A stretch of 64,000 nt of DNA from Streptomyces mirabilis (GCF_018310535.1 NZ_CP074102.1:5766001-5830000); one strand, 5' to 3'; shown: positions 8,088-17,580, counted from the first letter of the stretch. A program made the numbers and translations. The notes: generated by a model not told the origin, from the sequence alone.

Positions 8088-8906
8088 CTGGGCAAGCGAC
8101 AGCCCGAAGGCCCGCCGCCCGCACCCGCGGTGCAGCGCATCCGACTGCGCTACACCAAGCGCGGCCGCCTCCGGTTCACCAGCCACCGTGACTTCCAGCG
8201 CGCCTTCGAGCGTGCGTTGCGCCGTGCCGAGGTGCCGATGGCGTACTCGGCGGGGTTCACGCCGCATCCGAAGGTGTCGTACGCCAATGCCGCACCCACC
8301 GGCACAGGCAGCGAGGCGGAGTACCTGGAGATCGCGCTCACCCAGACGCGTGACCCTCAGAAGCTGCGTGAGCTCCTCGACGAGTCGATGCCCGTGGGGC
8401 TCGACATCATCGAGGCGGTCGAGGCCCGCACGTCGGGTCTCGCCGACCGGCTCACCGCGTCCGTGTGGGAGCTGCGCCTCGACGGCGTGGTGCCCGAGGA
8501 CGCGGAGCGCGCGGTCGACGCCTTCAAGTCGGCCGACACGGTGGAAGTCCAGCGCAGGACCAAGAACGGGATGCGCACCTTCGACGCCCGCGGTGCCGTG
8601 GCGAGCCTCGAGGCGCACAGTCCGCAGGCTGATAGGCCGACCGGCCAGCCCTGTGCGATACTGCGCCTGGTTGTTCGGCACGTGACGCCTGCCGTACGAC
8701 CCGACGACGTCCTGTCCGGTCTTCGCGCCGTGGCCGACCTGGCGCCGCCGGTCGCCGCAGCGGTGACCAGGCTGGCGCAGGGGCTGTTCGATGAAGAGAC
8801 CGGCACGGTGACCGACCCGCTCGCGCCCGACCGCGAGGCAGTCATGGCCGCCCCAGCCGATCGCACAGGGGCCGCCGAAACTGCCGCCGCGAAGGCGTCG
8901 GCGTAA
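8088..8906 (+). CDS. TIGR03936-family radical-SAM-associated protein
   Basis: DUF2344/TIGR03936 protein, the usual partner of a B12-binding radical SAM protein (TIGR03960) and often encoded next to RNase E/G. N-terminal marks RLRYTKRGRLRFTSHRD and AGFTPHPKVSYA are clear. A Shine-Dalgarno-like gaagga (8072-8077) lies 10 nt before an in-frame CTG at 8088, whereas GTG 8130 has no ribosome site. The 14 extra codons (LGKRQPEGPPPAPA) are in frame and, from memory, match the N-terminus of Streptomyces homologues. I therefore place the start at CTG 8088, with GTG 8130 (258 aa) as the conventional alternative. The radical SAM partner is not in this window. The role is unknown; a link to tRNA or RNA modification has been suggested from context only. 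Confidence 0.85.
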   Translation: MGKRQPEGPPPAPAVQRIRLRYTKRGRLRFTSHRDFQRAFERALRRAEVPMAYSAGFTPHPKVSYANAAPTGTGSEAEYLEIALTQTRDPQKLRELLDESMPVGLDIIEAVEARTSGLADRLTASVWELRLDGVVPEDAERAVDAFKSADTVEVQRRTKNGMRTFDARGAVASLEAHSPQADRPTGQPCAILRLVVRHVTPAVRPDDVLSGLRAVADLAPPVAAAVTRLAQGLFDEETGTVTDPLAPDREAVMAAPADRTGAAETAAAKASA

Positions 8907-9002
8907 GGAAGGTCCCGCGTAAGGACGGACGTCGTAGCGCCGCCCTCGGATCCGGGAGCCACCTGGGTCGGGCAGCGCACCGACCAGAAGACTTTCGCCA
9001 GG

Positions 9003-9025
9003 CCGTACGCACACATGGCGTACGG
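9003..9025 (+). promoter_or_regulatory. Hairpin in the rne 5' leader
   Basis: Perfect 8-bp stem (ccgtacgc 9003-9010 with gcgtacgg 9018-9025) and a 7-nt loop, about 140 nt before the rne start. E. coli rne is autoregulated through 5'-UTR hairpins, so a similar role is conceivable here, but no sequence homology is claimed. Confidence 0.35.
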
Positions 9026-9167
9026 AACCGGCGAGACAGGACACAGAGAGCTCCCGTGCGGCGCCCGCGCCCCGGACGGCGGCACCGCGCATCGCGCGAG
9101 CCGCGGACGTCACCGGCACAGCCGGACCAGGCGCGGCGCCCGGGAGCCTGACGGGAGATCCACCCGC

Positions 9168-12100
9168 ATGCTCGAGCCGACCGAACCCACCGAGGGTTCC
9201 GACAACAACAACACTCCGAGCGACACCCTGCCGCCGCGGCGCCGCCGCCGTGCGGCGTCGCGTCCGGCCGGCCCGCCCACGGGCGCGGCCGAGTCCCAGT
9301 CCGTGGCCGAGACCACGGCTCCGGCCATACCGCCGGTGGCATCCGCCGAGGCCGTGGCCGCCGCTGAGGCCCCCGAGGCTCTCGAGACCGAAGAAACCCA
9401 AGAGACCGAAGAGACGGTGGAGGAGGCGGTGGCTCACGCCGCTGCCGCCGAGCCGGCCGAGGACGCCGCTCCGCGCCGTACGCGTCGCCGCGCCACCCGC
9501 CGGGTGTCCGCGCCCGCCGGTGCGCCGGGGACGGCCGAGGCGGCCCCGGCCGCGGAGACCACCGTGGTGCCCGCGACCACGCCCGCCGAGGTCGAGGCCC
9601 AGGTCGAAGCGGCCCCTGCCGCTGAAGCGGCCCCCGCCGTCGAGGAGGAGGCGGCGCCCGCCGCCCGTCCGCGTCGTCGTGCGACCCGTCGCGCCTCCGC
9701 GCCGACCGGTGCGCCCAAGGCGGCCGAGACCGCTCAGACCCCCGAGGCTCCTGAGGTCGCTGAGACCCCTGAGCCCGTCGAGGCCCAGGCCGAAGAGGCC
9801 CCCGCCGCCGAGGACGCCGCACCCCGCCGCACCACCCGTCGTCGCGCCACCCGGCGCGTCTCCGCGCCCGCCGGTGCGCCCGAGGGCGACGCCGCCGACG
9901 AGCGTGTGGAGGCGCCCGTGACCAGCGAGACCAGCCCCAGCGAGAGCAAGCCCGCCGCCGAGGCCGAGACCAAGCCCGCGGCCGAGGCCGAGACCACCGA
10001 GGACGGCGCCCCGCGCCGCACCCGCCGCCGTGCCACGCGCAAGGCCGCTGTCGGTTTCTCCGCCCCCGCGCCGAAGGAGGCCGAGTCCGCGCGACGGCCC
10101 GCGCGTCCGGCCGTCGCCGTGTTCCAGGCGCCCGTGTTCACCGAGCCGATGTTCCAGACGCCGGAGCGGGCCGCCGCCGCGGCTGCCGCCGAGGCGGCGG
10201 AAGTGGCCGCCGAGGCCCCCGCGGCCGAAGAGGTCGTCGAGGCACCCGTGGCCGTCGAGGAGGAGACCGGCGGTCGCCGTCGCCGTCGCCGCCGGACCGT
10301 CGAGGAGGCGCCCGCGGCCCCGGCCGCGGAGCCCGTCGACGAGGTGGAGGAGCCCGACGAGTCCGCCGAGGACGTCGAGGACGGCGTCGAGGACGACGAG
10401 TCCGAGGAGGAGTCCGCGGGCTCGCGCCGCCGCCGCCGTCGTGGTGGCCGTCGCCGTCGCCGTGGCGAGTCCGCCGAGGCGGACGGTGAGGCCGGTGACG
10501 ACGAGTACGCCGCCGAGCAGGCCGCGCAGGACGCCGAGGACACCGCCGAGCAGGCCGAGGAGGACGCCGAGGAGGCGGACGAGCGCGACGAGCCGGGCGG
10601 TTCCGGCTCCAGCAGCAGCCGTCGCCGCCGTCGCCGTCGCCGTCGCGCCGGTGACTCCGGCCCCGAGGCCGAGCCCGGCGAGAACGACCCCGAGCGCACG
10701 GTCGTCAAGGTCCGCGAGCCGCGCGGCAAGAAGGACGAGCACCCGTCCGACGAGGTGCAGTCCATCAAGGGCTCGACCCGCCTCGAAGCCAAGAAGCAGC
10801 GCCGCCGTGAAGGGCGCGAGCAGGGCCGCCGTCGCGTTCCGATCATCACCGAGGCCGAGTTCCTGGCCCGCCGTGAGGCCGTCGAGCGCGTGATGGTCGT
10901 CCGCCAGAGCGGCGAGCGCACCCAGATCGGCGTCCTCGAGGACAACGTGCTCGTCGAGCACTACGTCAACAAGGAGCAGTCGACCTCGTACGTCGGCAAC
11001 GTCTACCTGGGCAAGGTCCAGAACGTGCTGCCTTCGATGGAGGCCGCCTTCATCGACATCGGCAAGGGCCGCAACGCCGTGCTCTACGCCGGTGAGGTCA
11101 ACTTCGAGGCGCTCGGCATGGCCAACGGGCCGCGCCGCATCGAGAGCGCGCTGAAGTCCGGCCAGTCGGTCCTCGTGCAGGTCACCAAGGACCCGATCGG
11201 CCACAAGGGCGCCCGTCTCACCAGCCAGGTCTCCCTGCCCGGCCGCTACCTGGTCTACGTGCCCGAGGGCTCGATGACCGGCATCAGCCGCAAGCTGCCC
11301 GACACCGAGCGCGCGCGCCTGAAGACCATCCTCAAGAAGATCGTCCCCGAGGACGCGGGCGTCATCGTGCGCACCGCCGCCGAGGGCGCCAGCGAGGACG
11401 AGCTGCGCCGCGACGTCGAGCGCCTGCAGGCGCAGTGGGAGGACATCCAGAAGAAGGCGAAGAGCGGCGGGAGCTCGAACGCCCCGTCCCTGCTGTACGG
11501 CGAGCCGGACATGACCGTCCGTGTCGTCCGCGACATCTTCAACGAGGACTTCACCAAGGTCATCGTCAGCGGCGACGAGGCGTGGGAGACCATCCACGGG
11601 TACGTGTCCCACGTCGCGCCCGACCTGGCCGACCGCCTCTCGAAGTGGACCTCCGAGGTCGACGTCTTCGCGACGTACCGCATCGACGAGCAGCTGATGA
11701 AGGCCCTGGACCGCAAGGTCTGGCTGCCCAGCGGCGGTTCGCTGGTGATCGACAAGACCGAGGCCATGGTCGTGGTCGACGTCAACACCGGCAAGTTCAC
11801 CGGTCAGGGCGGCAACCTCGAAGAGACCGTGACCAGGAACAACCTGGAGGCGGCCGAGGAGATCGTGCGCCAGCTGCGGCTGCGCGACCTGGGCGGCATC
11901 GTCGTCATCGACTTCATCGACATGGTCCTGGAGTCCAACCGGGACCTGGTGCTGCGGCGCCTCCTGGAGTGCCTGGGACGCGACCGTACGAAGCACCAGG
12001 TCGCCGAGGTCACCTCGCTGGGCCTGGTCCAGATGACGCGCAAGCGCGTCGGACAGGGCCTTCTGGAGTCCTTCTCCGAGACCTGCGTCCACTGCAACGG

Positions 12101-13211
12101 CCGTGGCGTGATCGTGCACATGGAGCAGCCGACCTCGGTCGGAGGCGGCGGCAAGCGCAAGAAGCGCGGCCGTGGTGGTGCCGAGCAGGTCCACGAGCAC
12201 GACCACGAGCTCGAGCACACGCACGAGATCGCGGAGGAGCCGGAGACGGTCGAGAGCGAGGCCGAGGTGGCCGCCGAGGTCGCCGCGCCCGTCGCACTGG
12301 TCGAGCAGGAGTTCCAGCCGGACGAGGAGCTGTACAGCAGCGCCGCCGAGGCGGAGGCCGCGGCTTCCCGTGGCGGTCGTTCGCGGCGCCGGGCGACCCG
12401 GCGCGTGTCGGCCCCCGCGGGTGCGCCGAAGGCCGAGGAGCGTGCTCCCCGGGGCCGCCGTGAGGAGCGGGCCGAGCGGACCGAGCGGGCTCTGACGTCC
12501 CGCGAGGCCGCCGAGTCCGAGCCGGTCGCGGTCGAGGACCCGGTCGTCGAGGCGCCGGTCGTCGAGGCTCCCGAGGTCACGTCGGCTCCTGAGGCCGCTC
12601 CGGCCCCCGTGGTCGCCGTACCGGAGGACGAGGCCGCTCCCAAGGGCCGTACGCGTCGTCGTGCCACCCGCAAGGTGTCGGCTCCGGCCGGTTCTCCGAA
12701 GGCGACGGAAGAGACCGTGGTGACGGTGACGGTCACGGAGCCGGTCGCGGCGCCCGTGCCCGAGGCCGCCGCCGAGGTCGTCGAGCCGCAGCCCGAAGCG
12801 GTCGCCGAGGCGCCCACCGAGAGCGCCGCGCCGGCCCGCCCGCGTCGCCGCGCCGTCCGCAAGGCCACCGCGCCCACCGCGTCCGAGGAGGCGGCCGTCG
12901 TGGTCGTCCCGTCGGCCTCGGCGGAGTCGGCCGAGGCCCCTGAGGCGCCCGAGACGGCGCCCGAGACTGCGGCCGAGTCCGACGTCGAGGCCGCGGCCCC
13001 GGCCAAGAAGACGGCCGCCCGCAAGACGGCCAAGAAGGCGACGGCGAAGAAGGCCGCCACCAAGAAGACCGCTGCCAAGAAGACGGTCGCCAAGAAGGTC
13101 ACGGCCAAGAAGGCGACCGCGAAGAAGACGGCCGCGAAGACCACCGCGAAGAAGACCGCGGCGGCCGAGCAGCAGGACCGTTCGACAGTCTCGGCGACCA
13201 CCGAGGACTGA
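9168..13211 (+). CDS. rne: Ribonuclease E/G (RNase ES type)
   Basis: Endoribonuclease for mRNA decay and rRNA/tRNA processing. The 1347-aa protein has its catalytic core in the middle (about 555-1000), as in Streptomyces RNase ES. The core is flanked by long Ala/Glu/Arg-rich arms that in RNase ES act as scaffolds (for example for PNPase). The core has DVNTGKF (Asp871) and IDFIDM (Asp915), matching E. coli RNase E D303 and D346, and a Zn-link CVHC (Cys973, Cys976). The arms hold seven copies of an RR.TRR.SAPAGAP-like motif, and the C-terminus ends in an AKKATAKK-type lysine repeat. ATG 9168 is preferred: gggag lies 10 nt upstream, and the sequence upstream of it lacks family character. Confidence 0.96.
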   Translation: MLEPTEPTEGSDNNNTPSDTLPPRRRRRAASRPAGPPTGAAESQSVAETTAPAIPPVASAEAVAAAEAPEALETEETQETEETVEEAVAHAAAAEPAEDAAPRRTRRRATRRVSAPAGAPGTAEAAPAAETTVVPATTPAEVEAQVEAAPAAEAAPAVEEEAAPAARPRRRATRRASAPTGAPKAAETAQTPEAPEVAETPEPVEAQAEEAPAAEDAAPRRTTRRRATRRVSAPAGAPEGDAADERVEAPVTSETSPSESKPAAEAETKPAAEAETTEDGAPRRTRRRATRKAAVGFSAPAPKEAESARRPARPAVAVFQAPVFTEPMFQTPERAAAAAAAEAAEVAAEAPAAEEVVEAPVAVEEETGGRRRRRRRTVEEAPAAPAAEPVDEVEEPDESAEDVEDGVEDDESEEESAGSRRRRRRGGRRRRRGESAEADGEAGDDEYAAEQAAQDAEDTAEQAEEDAEEADERDEPGGSGSSSSRRRRRRRRRAGDSGPEAEPGENDPERTVVKVREPRGKKDEHPSDEVQSIKGSTRLEAKKQRRREGREQGRRRVPIITEAEFLARREAVERVMVVRQSGERTQIGVLEDNVLVEHYVNKEQSTSYVGNVYLGKVQNVLPSMEAAFIDIGKGRNAVLYAGEVNFEALGMANGPRRIESALKSGQSVLVQVTKDPIGHKGARLTSQVSLPGRYLVYVPEGSMTGISRKLPDTERARLKTILKKIVPEDAGVIVRTAAEGASEDELRRDVERLQAQWEDIQKKAKSGGSSNAPSLLYGEPDMTVRVVRDIFNEDFTKVIVSGDEAWETIHGYVSHVAPDLADRLSKWTSEVDVFATYRIDEQLMKALDRKVWLPSGGSLVIDKTEAMVVVDVNTGKFTGQGGNLEETVTRNNLEAAEEIVRQLRLRDLGGIVVIDFIDMVLESNRDLVLRRLLECLGRDRTKHQVAEVTSLGLVQMTRKRVGQGLLESFSETCVHCNGRGVIVHMEQPTSVGGGGKRKKRGRGGAEQVHEHDHELEHTHEIAEEPETVESEAEVAAEVAAPVALVEQEFQPDEELYSSAAEAEAAASRGGRSRRRATRRVSAPAGAPKAEERAPRGRREERAERTERALTSREAAESEPVAVEDPVVEAPVVEAPEVTSAPEAAPAPVVAVPEDEAAPKGRTRRRATRKVSAPAGSPKATEETVVTVTVTEPVAAPVPEAAAEVVEPQPEAVAEAPTESAAPARPRRRAVRKATAPTASEEAAVVVVPSASAESAEAPEAPETAPETAAESDVEAAAPAKKTAARKTAKKATAKKAATKKTAAKKTVAKKVTAKKATAKKTAAKTTAKKTAAAEQQDRSTVSATTED

Positions 13212-13280
13212 CGCGGAACCGGCGGAGGGCTGACGGAAGTCGGTCCCTCCGCTGCTCCGACAGCATGACGGTGGCCCGGT

Positions 13281-13309
13281 TTGACCCCTCAAGCCGGGCC
13301 CCGTAACCT
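13281..13309 (+). promoter_or_regulatory. Promoter of rplU-rpmA
   Basis: TTGACC (13281-13286), a 17-bp spacer and TAACCT (13304-13309) form a good housekeeping sigma promoter (HrdB-like). It is followed by a leader of about 155 nt before the rplU start. It lies 70 bp after the rne stop, giving the ribosomal genes their own transcription. Confidence 0.75.
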
Positions 13310-13471
13310 AGACCGTCGGCGTGTCCCCTGACGCGCCGCACCCCCGTAAACCTCTTCCTCCCGGAATTCTGCGTGTCGTGCGTGTTCGCATGCCGTGCGC
13401 TTCGGGAGAGGCCGCTCGCGCAGCGCGTGGCTGGACTGCGGGGTTCCGTTCCGAGCGAGAGAGAGATCCGC

Positions 13472-13792
13472 GTGTACGCCATCGTGCGCAGCGGTGGTCG
13501 CCAGCACAAGGTTGCTGTCGGCGACATCGTTGAGGTTGACAAGATTTCCACTGCCAAGGTTGGCGACACGGTCGAGCTCTCGACCCTGCTCGTTGTCGAC
13601 GGCGACGCCGTGACCAGCGACCCGTGGGTCCTTGCCGGCATCAAGGTCCAGGCCGAGATCGTGGACCACCACAAGGGCGTCAAGATCGACATCCTTCGCT
13701 ACAAGAACAAGACCGGTTACCGCCGTCGTCAGGGCCACCGCCAGCAGTACACGGCGATCAAGGTCACTGAGATCCCCGCGGCTGCGAAGTAA
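13472..13792 (+). CDS. rplU: 50S ribosomal protein L21
   Basis: 106-aa L21, a 23S rRNA-binding protein of the large subunit. It begins with [13 protein letters not shown] and carries the conserved [15 protein letters not shown]-terminal block. GTG 13472 is the start that gives normal L21 length; a longer ORF upstream reads through the untranslated leader. The purine-rich gagcgagagagaga just upstream serves as ribosome site. It is co-transcribed with rpmA 14 nt downstream. Confidence 0.97.
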   Translation: MYAIVRSGGRQHKVAVGDIVEVDKISTAKVGDTVELSTLLVVDGDAVTSDPWVLAGIKVQAEIVDHHKGVKIDILRYKNKTGYRRRQGHRQQYTAIKVTEIPAAAK

Positions 13793-13806
13793 GGGACTGA
13801 GGAGAG

Positions 13807-14061
13807 ATGGCACACAAGAAGGGCGCATCGTCCACTCGGAACGGTCGCGACTCCAATGCTCAGCGGCTCGGCGTGAAGCGCTTCGGCGGTCAGGTCGTCA
13901 ACGCCGGTGAGATCCTGGTCCGCCAGCGCGGCACCCACTTCCACCCGGGCAACGGCGTCGGCCGTGGCAAGGACGACACGCTGTTCGCCCTTGACGCCGG
14001 TGCGGTGGAGTTCGGTACCCACCGTGGCCGCAAGGTCGTGAACATCGTTCCGGTCGCCTGA
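13807..14061 (+). CDS. rpmA: 50S ribosomal protein L27
   Basis: 84-aa L27, located near the peptidyl transferase centre. It starts [22 protein letters not shown], the canonical form without the cleaved N-terminal extension seen in Firmicutes. [17 protein letters not shown] is also typical. A strong gaggag site precedes ATG 13807. Second gene of the rplU-rpmA pair; a long hairpin follows. Confidence 0.97.
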   Translation: MAHKKGASSTRNGRDSNAQRLGVKRFGGQVVNAGEILVRQRGTHFHPGNGVGRGKDDTLFALDAGAVEFGTHRGRKVVNIVPVA

Positions 14062-14070
14062 CCGGTTCTT

Positions 14071-14120
14071 TCGCGAGGCGGACCTCACTTCCCGTACGGG
14101 AAGCGGGTCCGCCTTTCGCG
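14071..14120 (+). terminator. Hairpin after rpmA
   Basis: Long imperfect hairpin: outer arm aggcggacc (14076-14084) pairs with ggtccgcct (14106-14114), inner arm cttcccg with cgggaag, followed by a short T run. It separates the ribosomal pair from obg, perhaps as a partial terminator. Confidence 0.75.
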
Positions 14121-14193
14121 TGTTTCGAATAGAAGCGGCTCTGTGGCATACAGGGCTGCGCAGGACTTTCGTACGTAACTGGAGGCACATCCC

Positions 14194-15630
14194 ATGACCA
14201 CCTTCGTGGACCGCGTCGAGCTGCACGTCGCCGCGGGTAGCGGAGGCCACGGCTGTGCCTCCGTACACCGGGAGAAGTTCAAGCCGCTCGGCGGCCCGGA
14301 CGGCGGCAACGGCGGCCGGGGCGGTGACGTGATGCTGGTCGTCGACCAGTCCGTGACCACGCTGCTCGACTACCACCACAAGCCGCACCGCAGCGCCACC
14401 AACGGCAAGCCCGGTGAGGGCGGCAACCGCTCCGGCAAGGACGGGCAGGACCTGATCCTGCCGGTGCCGGACGGCACGGTCGTGCTCGACAAGGCGGGCA
14501 ACGTCCTCGCGGACCTCGTCGGCCACGGCACGTCGTACGTCGCCGCGCAGGGCGGTCGCGGTGGCCTCGGCAACGCGGCGCTGGCCTCGGCCCGCCGCAA
14601 GGCGCCCGGCTTCGCGCTGCTCGGTGTCCCCGGCGACTTCCAGGACATCGTCCTGGAGCTGAAGACCGTCGCGGACGTGGCCCTCGTCGGCTACCCGAGC
14701 GCCGGCAAGTCGTCCCTCATCTCCGTCCTGTCGGCCGCCAAGCCGAAGATCGCGGACTACCCCTTCACGACCCTCGTCCCCAACCTGGGCGTGGTGACGG
14801 CGGGCGAGACGGTCTACACGATCGCGGACGTGCCCGGCCTCATCCCCGGCGCCAGCCAGGGCAAGGGCCTCGGCCTCGAGTTCCTCCGCCACGTCGAGCG
14901 CTGCAGCGTGCTGGTCCATGTGCTGGACACGGCGACCCTGGAGTCCGAGCGTGACCCGGTCACCGACCTCGACATCATCGAGGAAGAGCTGAAGCAGTAC
15001 GGCGGCCTCGGCAACCGTCCGCGCATCGTCGTCCTCAACAAGATCGACGTGCCCGACGGCAAGGACCTCGCCGAGATGGTCCGCCCCGACCTGGAGGCCC
15101 GCGGCTACCGCGTCTTCGAGGTGTCGGCGGTTGCGCACATGGGTCTGAAGGAGCTGTCCTTCGCGCTCGCCGAGCTGGTCGGCACGGCGCGCGCCGCCAA
15201 GCCCAAGGAGGAGGCGACCCGGATCGTCATCCGTCCGAAGGCGGTCGACGACGCCGGCTTCACCGTGGTCCAGGAGGAGGACGGCCTCTACCGCGTGCGG
15301 GGCGAGAAGCCCGAACGCTGGGTCCGCCAGACCGACTTCAACAACGACGAGGCCGTCGGCTACCTCGCCGACCGCCTCAACCGCCTCGGCGTCGAGGCGG
15401 AGCTGATGAAGGCGGGTGCCCGTTCGGGCGACGGCGTCGCCATCGGCCCCGAGGAGAACGCGGTCGTCTTCGACTGGGAGCCGACCGTCATGGCCGGTGC
15501 GGAGATGCTCGGCCGCCGTGGCGAGGACCACCGCCTCGAAGCCCCGCGGCCCGCGGCGCAACGCCGCCGCGACAAGCAGGCGGAGCGGGACGATGCGGAG
15601 AAGGAGTACGACGACTTCGAGCCGTTCTAG
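14194..15630 (+). CDS. obg: GTPase Obg/CgtA
   Basis: Essential ribosome-associated GTPase; in Streptomyces Obg also affects the onset of aerial growth. Domains: glycine-rich Obg fold (1-158: [19 protein letters not shown]), G domain (about 160-335) with G1 GYPSAGKSS (166-174), G3 DVPGLI (212-217) and G4 NKID (282-285), and the OCT domain (about 350-430, [16 protein letters not shown]). It has a charged actinobacterial tail. ATG 14194 is preceded by ggagg at 8 nt. Confidence 0.97.
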   Translation: MTTFVDRVELHVAAGSGGHGCASVHREKFKPLGGPDGGNGGRGGDVMLVVDQSVTTLLDYHHKPHRSATNGKPGEGGNRSGKDGQDLILPVPDGTVVLDKAGNVLADLVGHGTSYVAAQGGRGGLGNAALASARRKAPGFALLGVPGDFQDIVLELKTVADVALVGYPSAGKSSLISVLSAAKPKIADYPFTTLVPNLGVVTAGETVYTIADVPGLIPGASQGKGLGLEFLRHVERCSVLVHVLDTATLESERDPVTDLDIIEEELKQYGGLGNRPRIVVLNKIDVPDGKDLAEMVRPDLEARGYRVFEVSAVAHMGLKELSFALAELVGTARAAKPKEEATRIVIRPKAVDDAGFTVVQEEDGLYRVRGEKPERWVRQTDFNNDEAVGYLADRLNRLGVEAELMKAGARSGDGVAIGPEENAVVFDWEPTVMAGAEMLGRRGEDHRLEAPRPAAQRRRDKQAERDDAEKEYDDFEPF

Positions 15631-15638
15631 GACGACGC

Positions 15639-15874
15639 TCGGCTGCGGGTGAGTGGGGGTTGTTCGCGCAGTTCCCCGCGCCCCTGGGGCGGGGCTTCGC
15701 CCCGATTCCCTGCCCGCCCCGGGTTTGTTCGGCTGCGGGTGCGTGGGGGCTGGTCGCGCAGTTCCCCGCGCCCCTCAGGCGGGGCTTCGCCCCGATTGCC
15801 CGCCCCCTCGTTTGTTCGGCTGGGGTTGTTCGCGCAGTTCCCCGTGTCCCTTTTAGGGGCGCGGGGAACTGCAG
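15639..15874. repeat. Three copies of a Streptomyces intergenic repeat
   Basis: Occupies most of the 375 bp between obg and phoD. Each copy starts near ggctg-ggg, runs through cgcagttccccgcgcccct (ends at 15685, 15775 and, diverged, 15851) and continues into a ggcggggcttcgccccg hairpin. The third copy instead pairs with aggggcgcggggaactgc (15855-15872), forming an 18-bp near-perfect hairpin that probably terminates obg transcription. Related copies lie near 56480 and 61264. Confidence 0.85.
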
Positions 15875-16005
15875 GCGTCCCTACCACGACGGTTCGCCCT
15901 TCGCTTGTTTGTCATGCTCTTGATGAACTCCGTTCAGTGAGCGGGCCACTGCGGCGTGTGAGCCTCCCGGTGTCCAAGGGGCCACCGACGCAGGGGAGTT
16001 CACCG

Positions 16006-17556
16006 ATGACCGGAACCGTCTCGCGCGATCGACGCCGCTTTCTCACCGCAGGTGCCGCGGCCCTGGGCGCCGCCGCGACCAGCCGGTTGTGGCTGCCCGG
16101 CACCGCCCGTGCCGCTGAACCCCCGCTGCCCGACGGGGTGTTCACCCTCGGCATCGCCTCCGGCGACCCGCTGCCCGACGCCGTCGTGCTGTGGACCAGG
16201 CTCGCCCCCGACCCGCTGAACGGCGGCGGCATGCCCGACCGCGCGGTACCGGTGGAGTGGGAGATCGCCGAGGACGCCCGTTTCAGAAGGCCCGTGCGGC
16301 GAGGCGTCGCGCAGGCGCTGCCCGAGTACGGCCACAGCGTCCACGTCGACGTCCGCGGACTGCGCCCCGACCGCGCGTACTGGTACCGCTTCCGCGCCGA
16401 CGGTCAGCTCTCGCCGACCGGCCGCACCCGCACCGCCCCGTACCCCCACAGCTCCGGCGGCTCCCTGCGCGTCGCGCTCGCCTCCTGCCAGAACTGGCAG
16501 AACGGCTACTTCACCCCGTACGCCGACATGCTCGCCCAGGACCCCGACTTCGTGCTCTTCGTCGGCGACTACATCTACGAGTCCGCGCCGTCGGCGACGG
16601 CCGTCCGCCGGCACGAGGGCGGCGGGGAGCCGTACACCCTCGTCCAGTACCGCAACCGCTACGCGCAGTACCGTACCGATCCGCACCTCATGGCGATGCA
16701 CGCCGCCGCGCCCTGGGTGGTCACCTTCGACGACCACGAGGTCGACAACGACTTCGCCGGGGAGATCCCGCAGGACCCGGCCAAGCAGTCGCACGGCGCG
16801 TTCGTGGCCCGGCTGACCGCCGCCTACCAGGCGTACTACGAGCACATGCCGGTCCGGGCGACCGCGGTGCCGAACGGTCCGCACATCCGGATGCACCGGC
16901 GGCTCGACTTCGGCCGGCTGGTCCGGCTGAACGTCCTGGACACCCGGCAGTTCCGCAGTGACCAGGCGACCACCCGGGCGGGCGCCGAGGACCCCTCGAT
17001 GACCATGCTCGGCGCCGAGCAGAAGGCCTGGCTGCTGCGCGGGCTGCACCACTCACCGACGCGCTGGAACCTGATCGCCTCGCAGATCATGATGGCCGAG
17101 ACCGATCTGCAGATCGGTCCCGGCAAGCTCTGGTTCTACGACGCCTGGGACGGATACCAGGCCGAACGCAACGCGCTCATGGGGGAGTTGGCCACCGTGC
17201 GCAACCCCGTCGTGCTGACCGGGGACCGTCACCTCACCATGATCAGCGACCTCAAGAAGGACTTCGCCGACCCGGAGTCCGACGTCGTCGGCGCCGAGTT
17301 CGTCGGGACCTCCATCTCCAGCGGCGGCGACCAGGACCAGGTGGCTTTCCACAACGAGTGGGACCCGCGGATGCCGGACAACCCGCACTGGAAGTTCATC
17401 GACGCCCACCGCGGCTACCACCTCTTCGACATCCGGCGCGACGGCATCGACGCCACCGTCCGCGCCCCGGAGACCGTGCTGCGGCCGGACGCCGCGTCCA
17501 GCACGCTGGCCCGGCTGCGGGTCGAGGCGGGGAAGCCGGGTGTACGTCTGGTCTGA
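16006..17556 (+). CDS. phoD: Secreted alkaline phosphatase PhoD
   Basis: 516-aa PhoD-type phosphodiesterase/alkaline phosphatase for extracellular phosphate scavenging. The signal peptide is a Tat type: RDRRRFLTAG followed by a hydrophobic Ala/Gly core and an ARA-A cleavage site near residue 34. Family marks: IASGDPLPDAVVLWTRL (PhoD N-terminal domain), VGDYIYE, TFDDHEVDNDF and LTGDRH, carrying metal ligands. ATG 16006 is preceded by gggga. The longer in-frame ORF reads through the upstream repeat array and is rejected as start. Pho-regulon control is usual for this family, but only a single GTTCACC (15998-16004) is visible. Confidence 0.95.
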   Translation: MTGTVSRDRRRFLTAGAAALGAAATSRLWLPGTARAAEPPLPDGVFTLGIASGDPLPDAVVLWTRLAPDPLNGGGMPDRAVPVEWEIAEDARFRRPVRRGVAQALPEYGHSVHVDVRGLRPDRAYWYRFRADGQLSPTGRTRTAPYPHSSGGSLRVALASCQNWQNGYFTPYADMLAQDPDFVLFVGDYIYESAPSATAVRRHEGGGEPYTLVQYRNRYAQYRTDPHLMAMHAAAPWVVTFDDHEVDNDFAGEIPQDPAKQSHGAFVARLTAAYQAYYEHMPVRATAVPNGPHIRMHRRLDFGRLVRLNVLDTRQFRSDQATTRAGAEDPSMTMLGAEQKAWLLRGLHHSPTRWNLIASQIMMAETDLQIGPGKLWFYDAWDGYQAERNALMGELATVRNPVVLTGDRHLTMISDLKKDFADPESDVVGAEFVGTSISSGGDQDQVAFHNEWDPRMPDNPHWKFIDAHRGYHLFDIRRDGIDATVRAPETVLRPDAASSTLARLRVEAGKPGVRLV

Positions 17557-17580
17557 GCAGCGCTGTTCCGTGACTCGCAG

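Noticed and set aside
8046..13292. A 1748-residue ORF on the minus strand opposite RNase E
   Set aside because: Leu/Gly/Arg-rich antisense reading of a GC-rich, repetitive gene; no ribosome site or family similarity, while the plus strand has intact RNase E motifs.
15998..16004. PHO box upstream of phoD (GTTCACC)
   Set aside because: Only one 7-mer, touching the start codon; a PhoP site needs at least two spaced copies.
15649..16005. N-terminal extension of PhoD
   Set aside because: It reads through the repeat array; the Tat signal starts at ATG 16006 with its own ribosome site.
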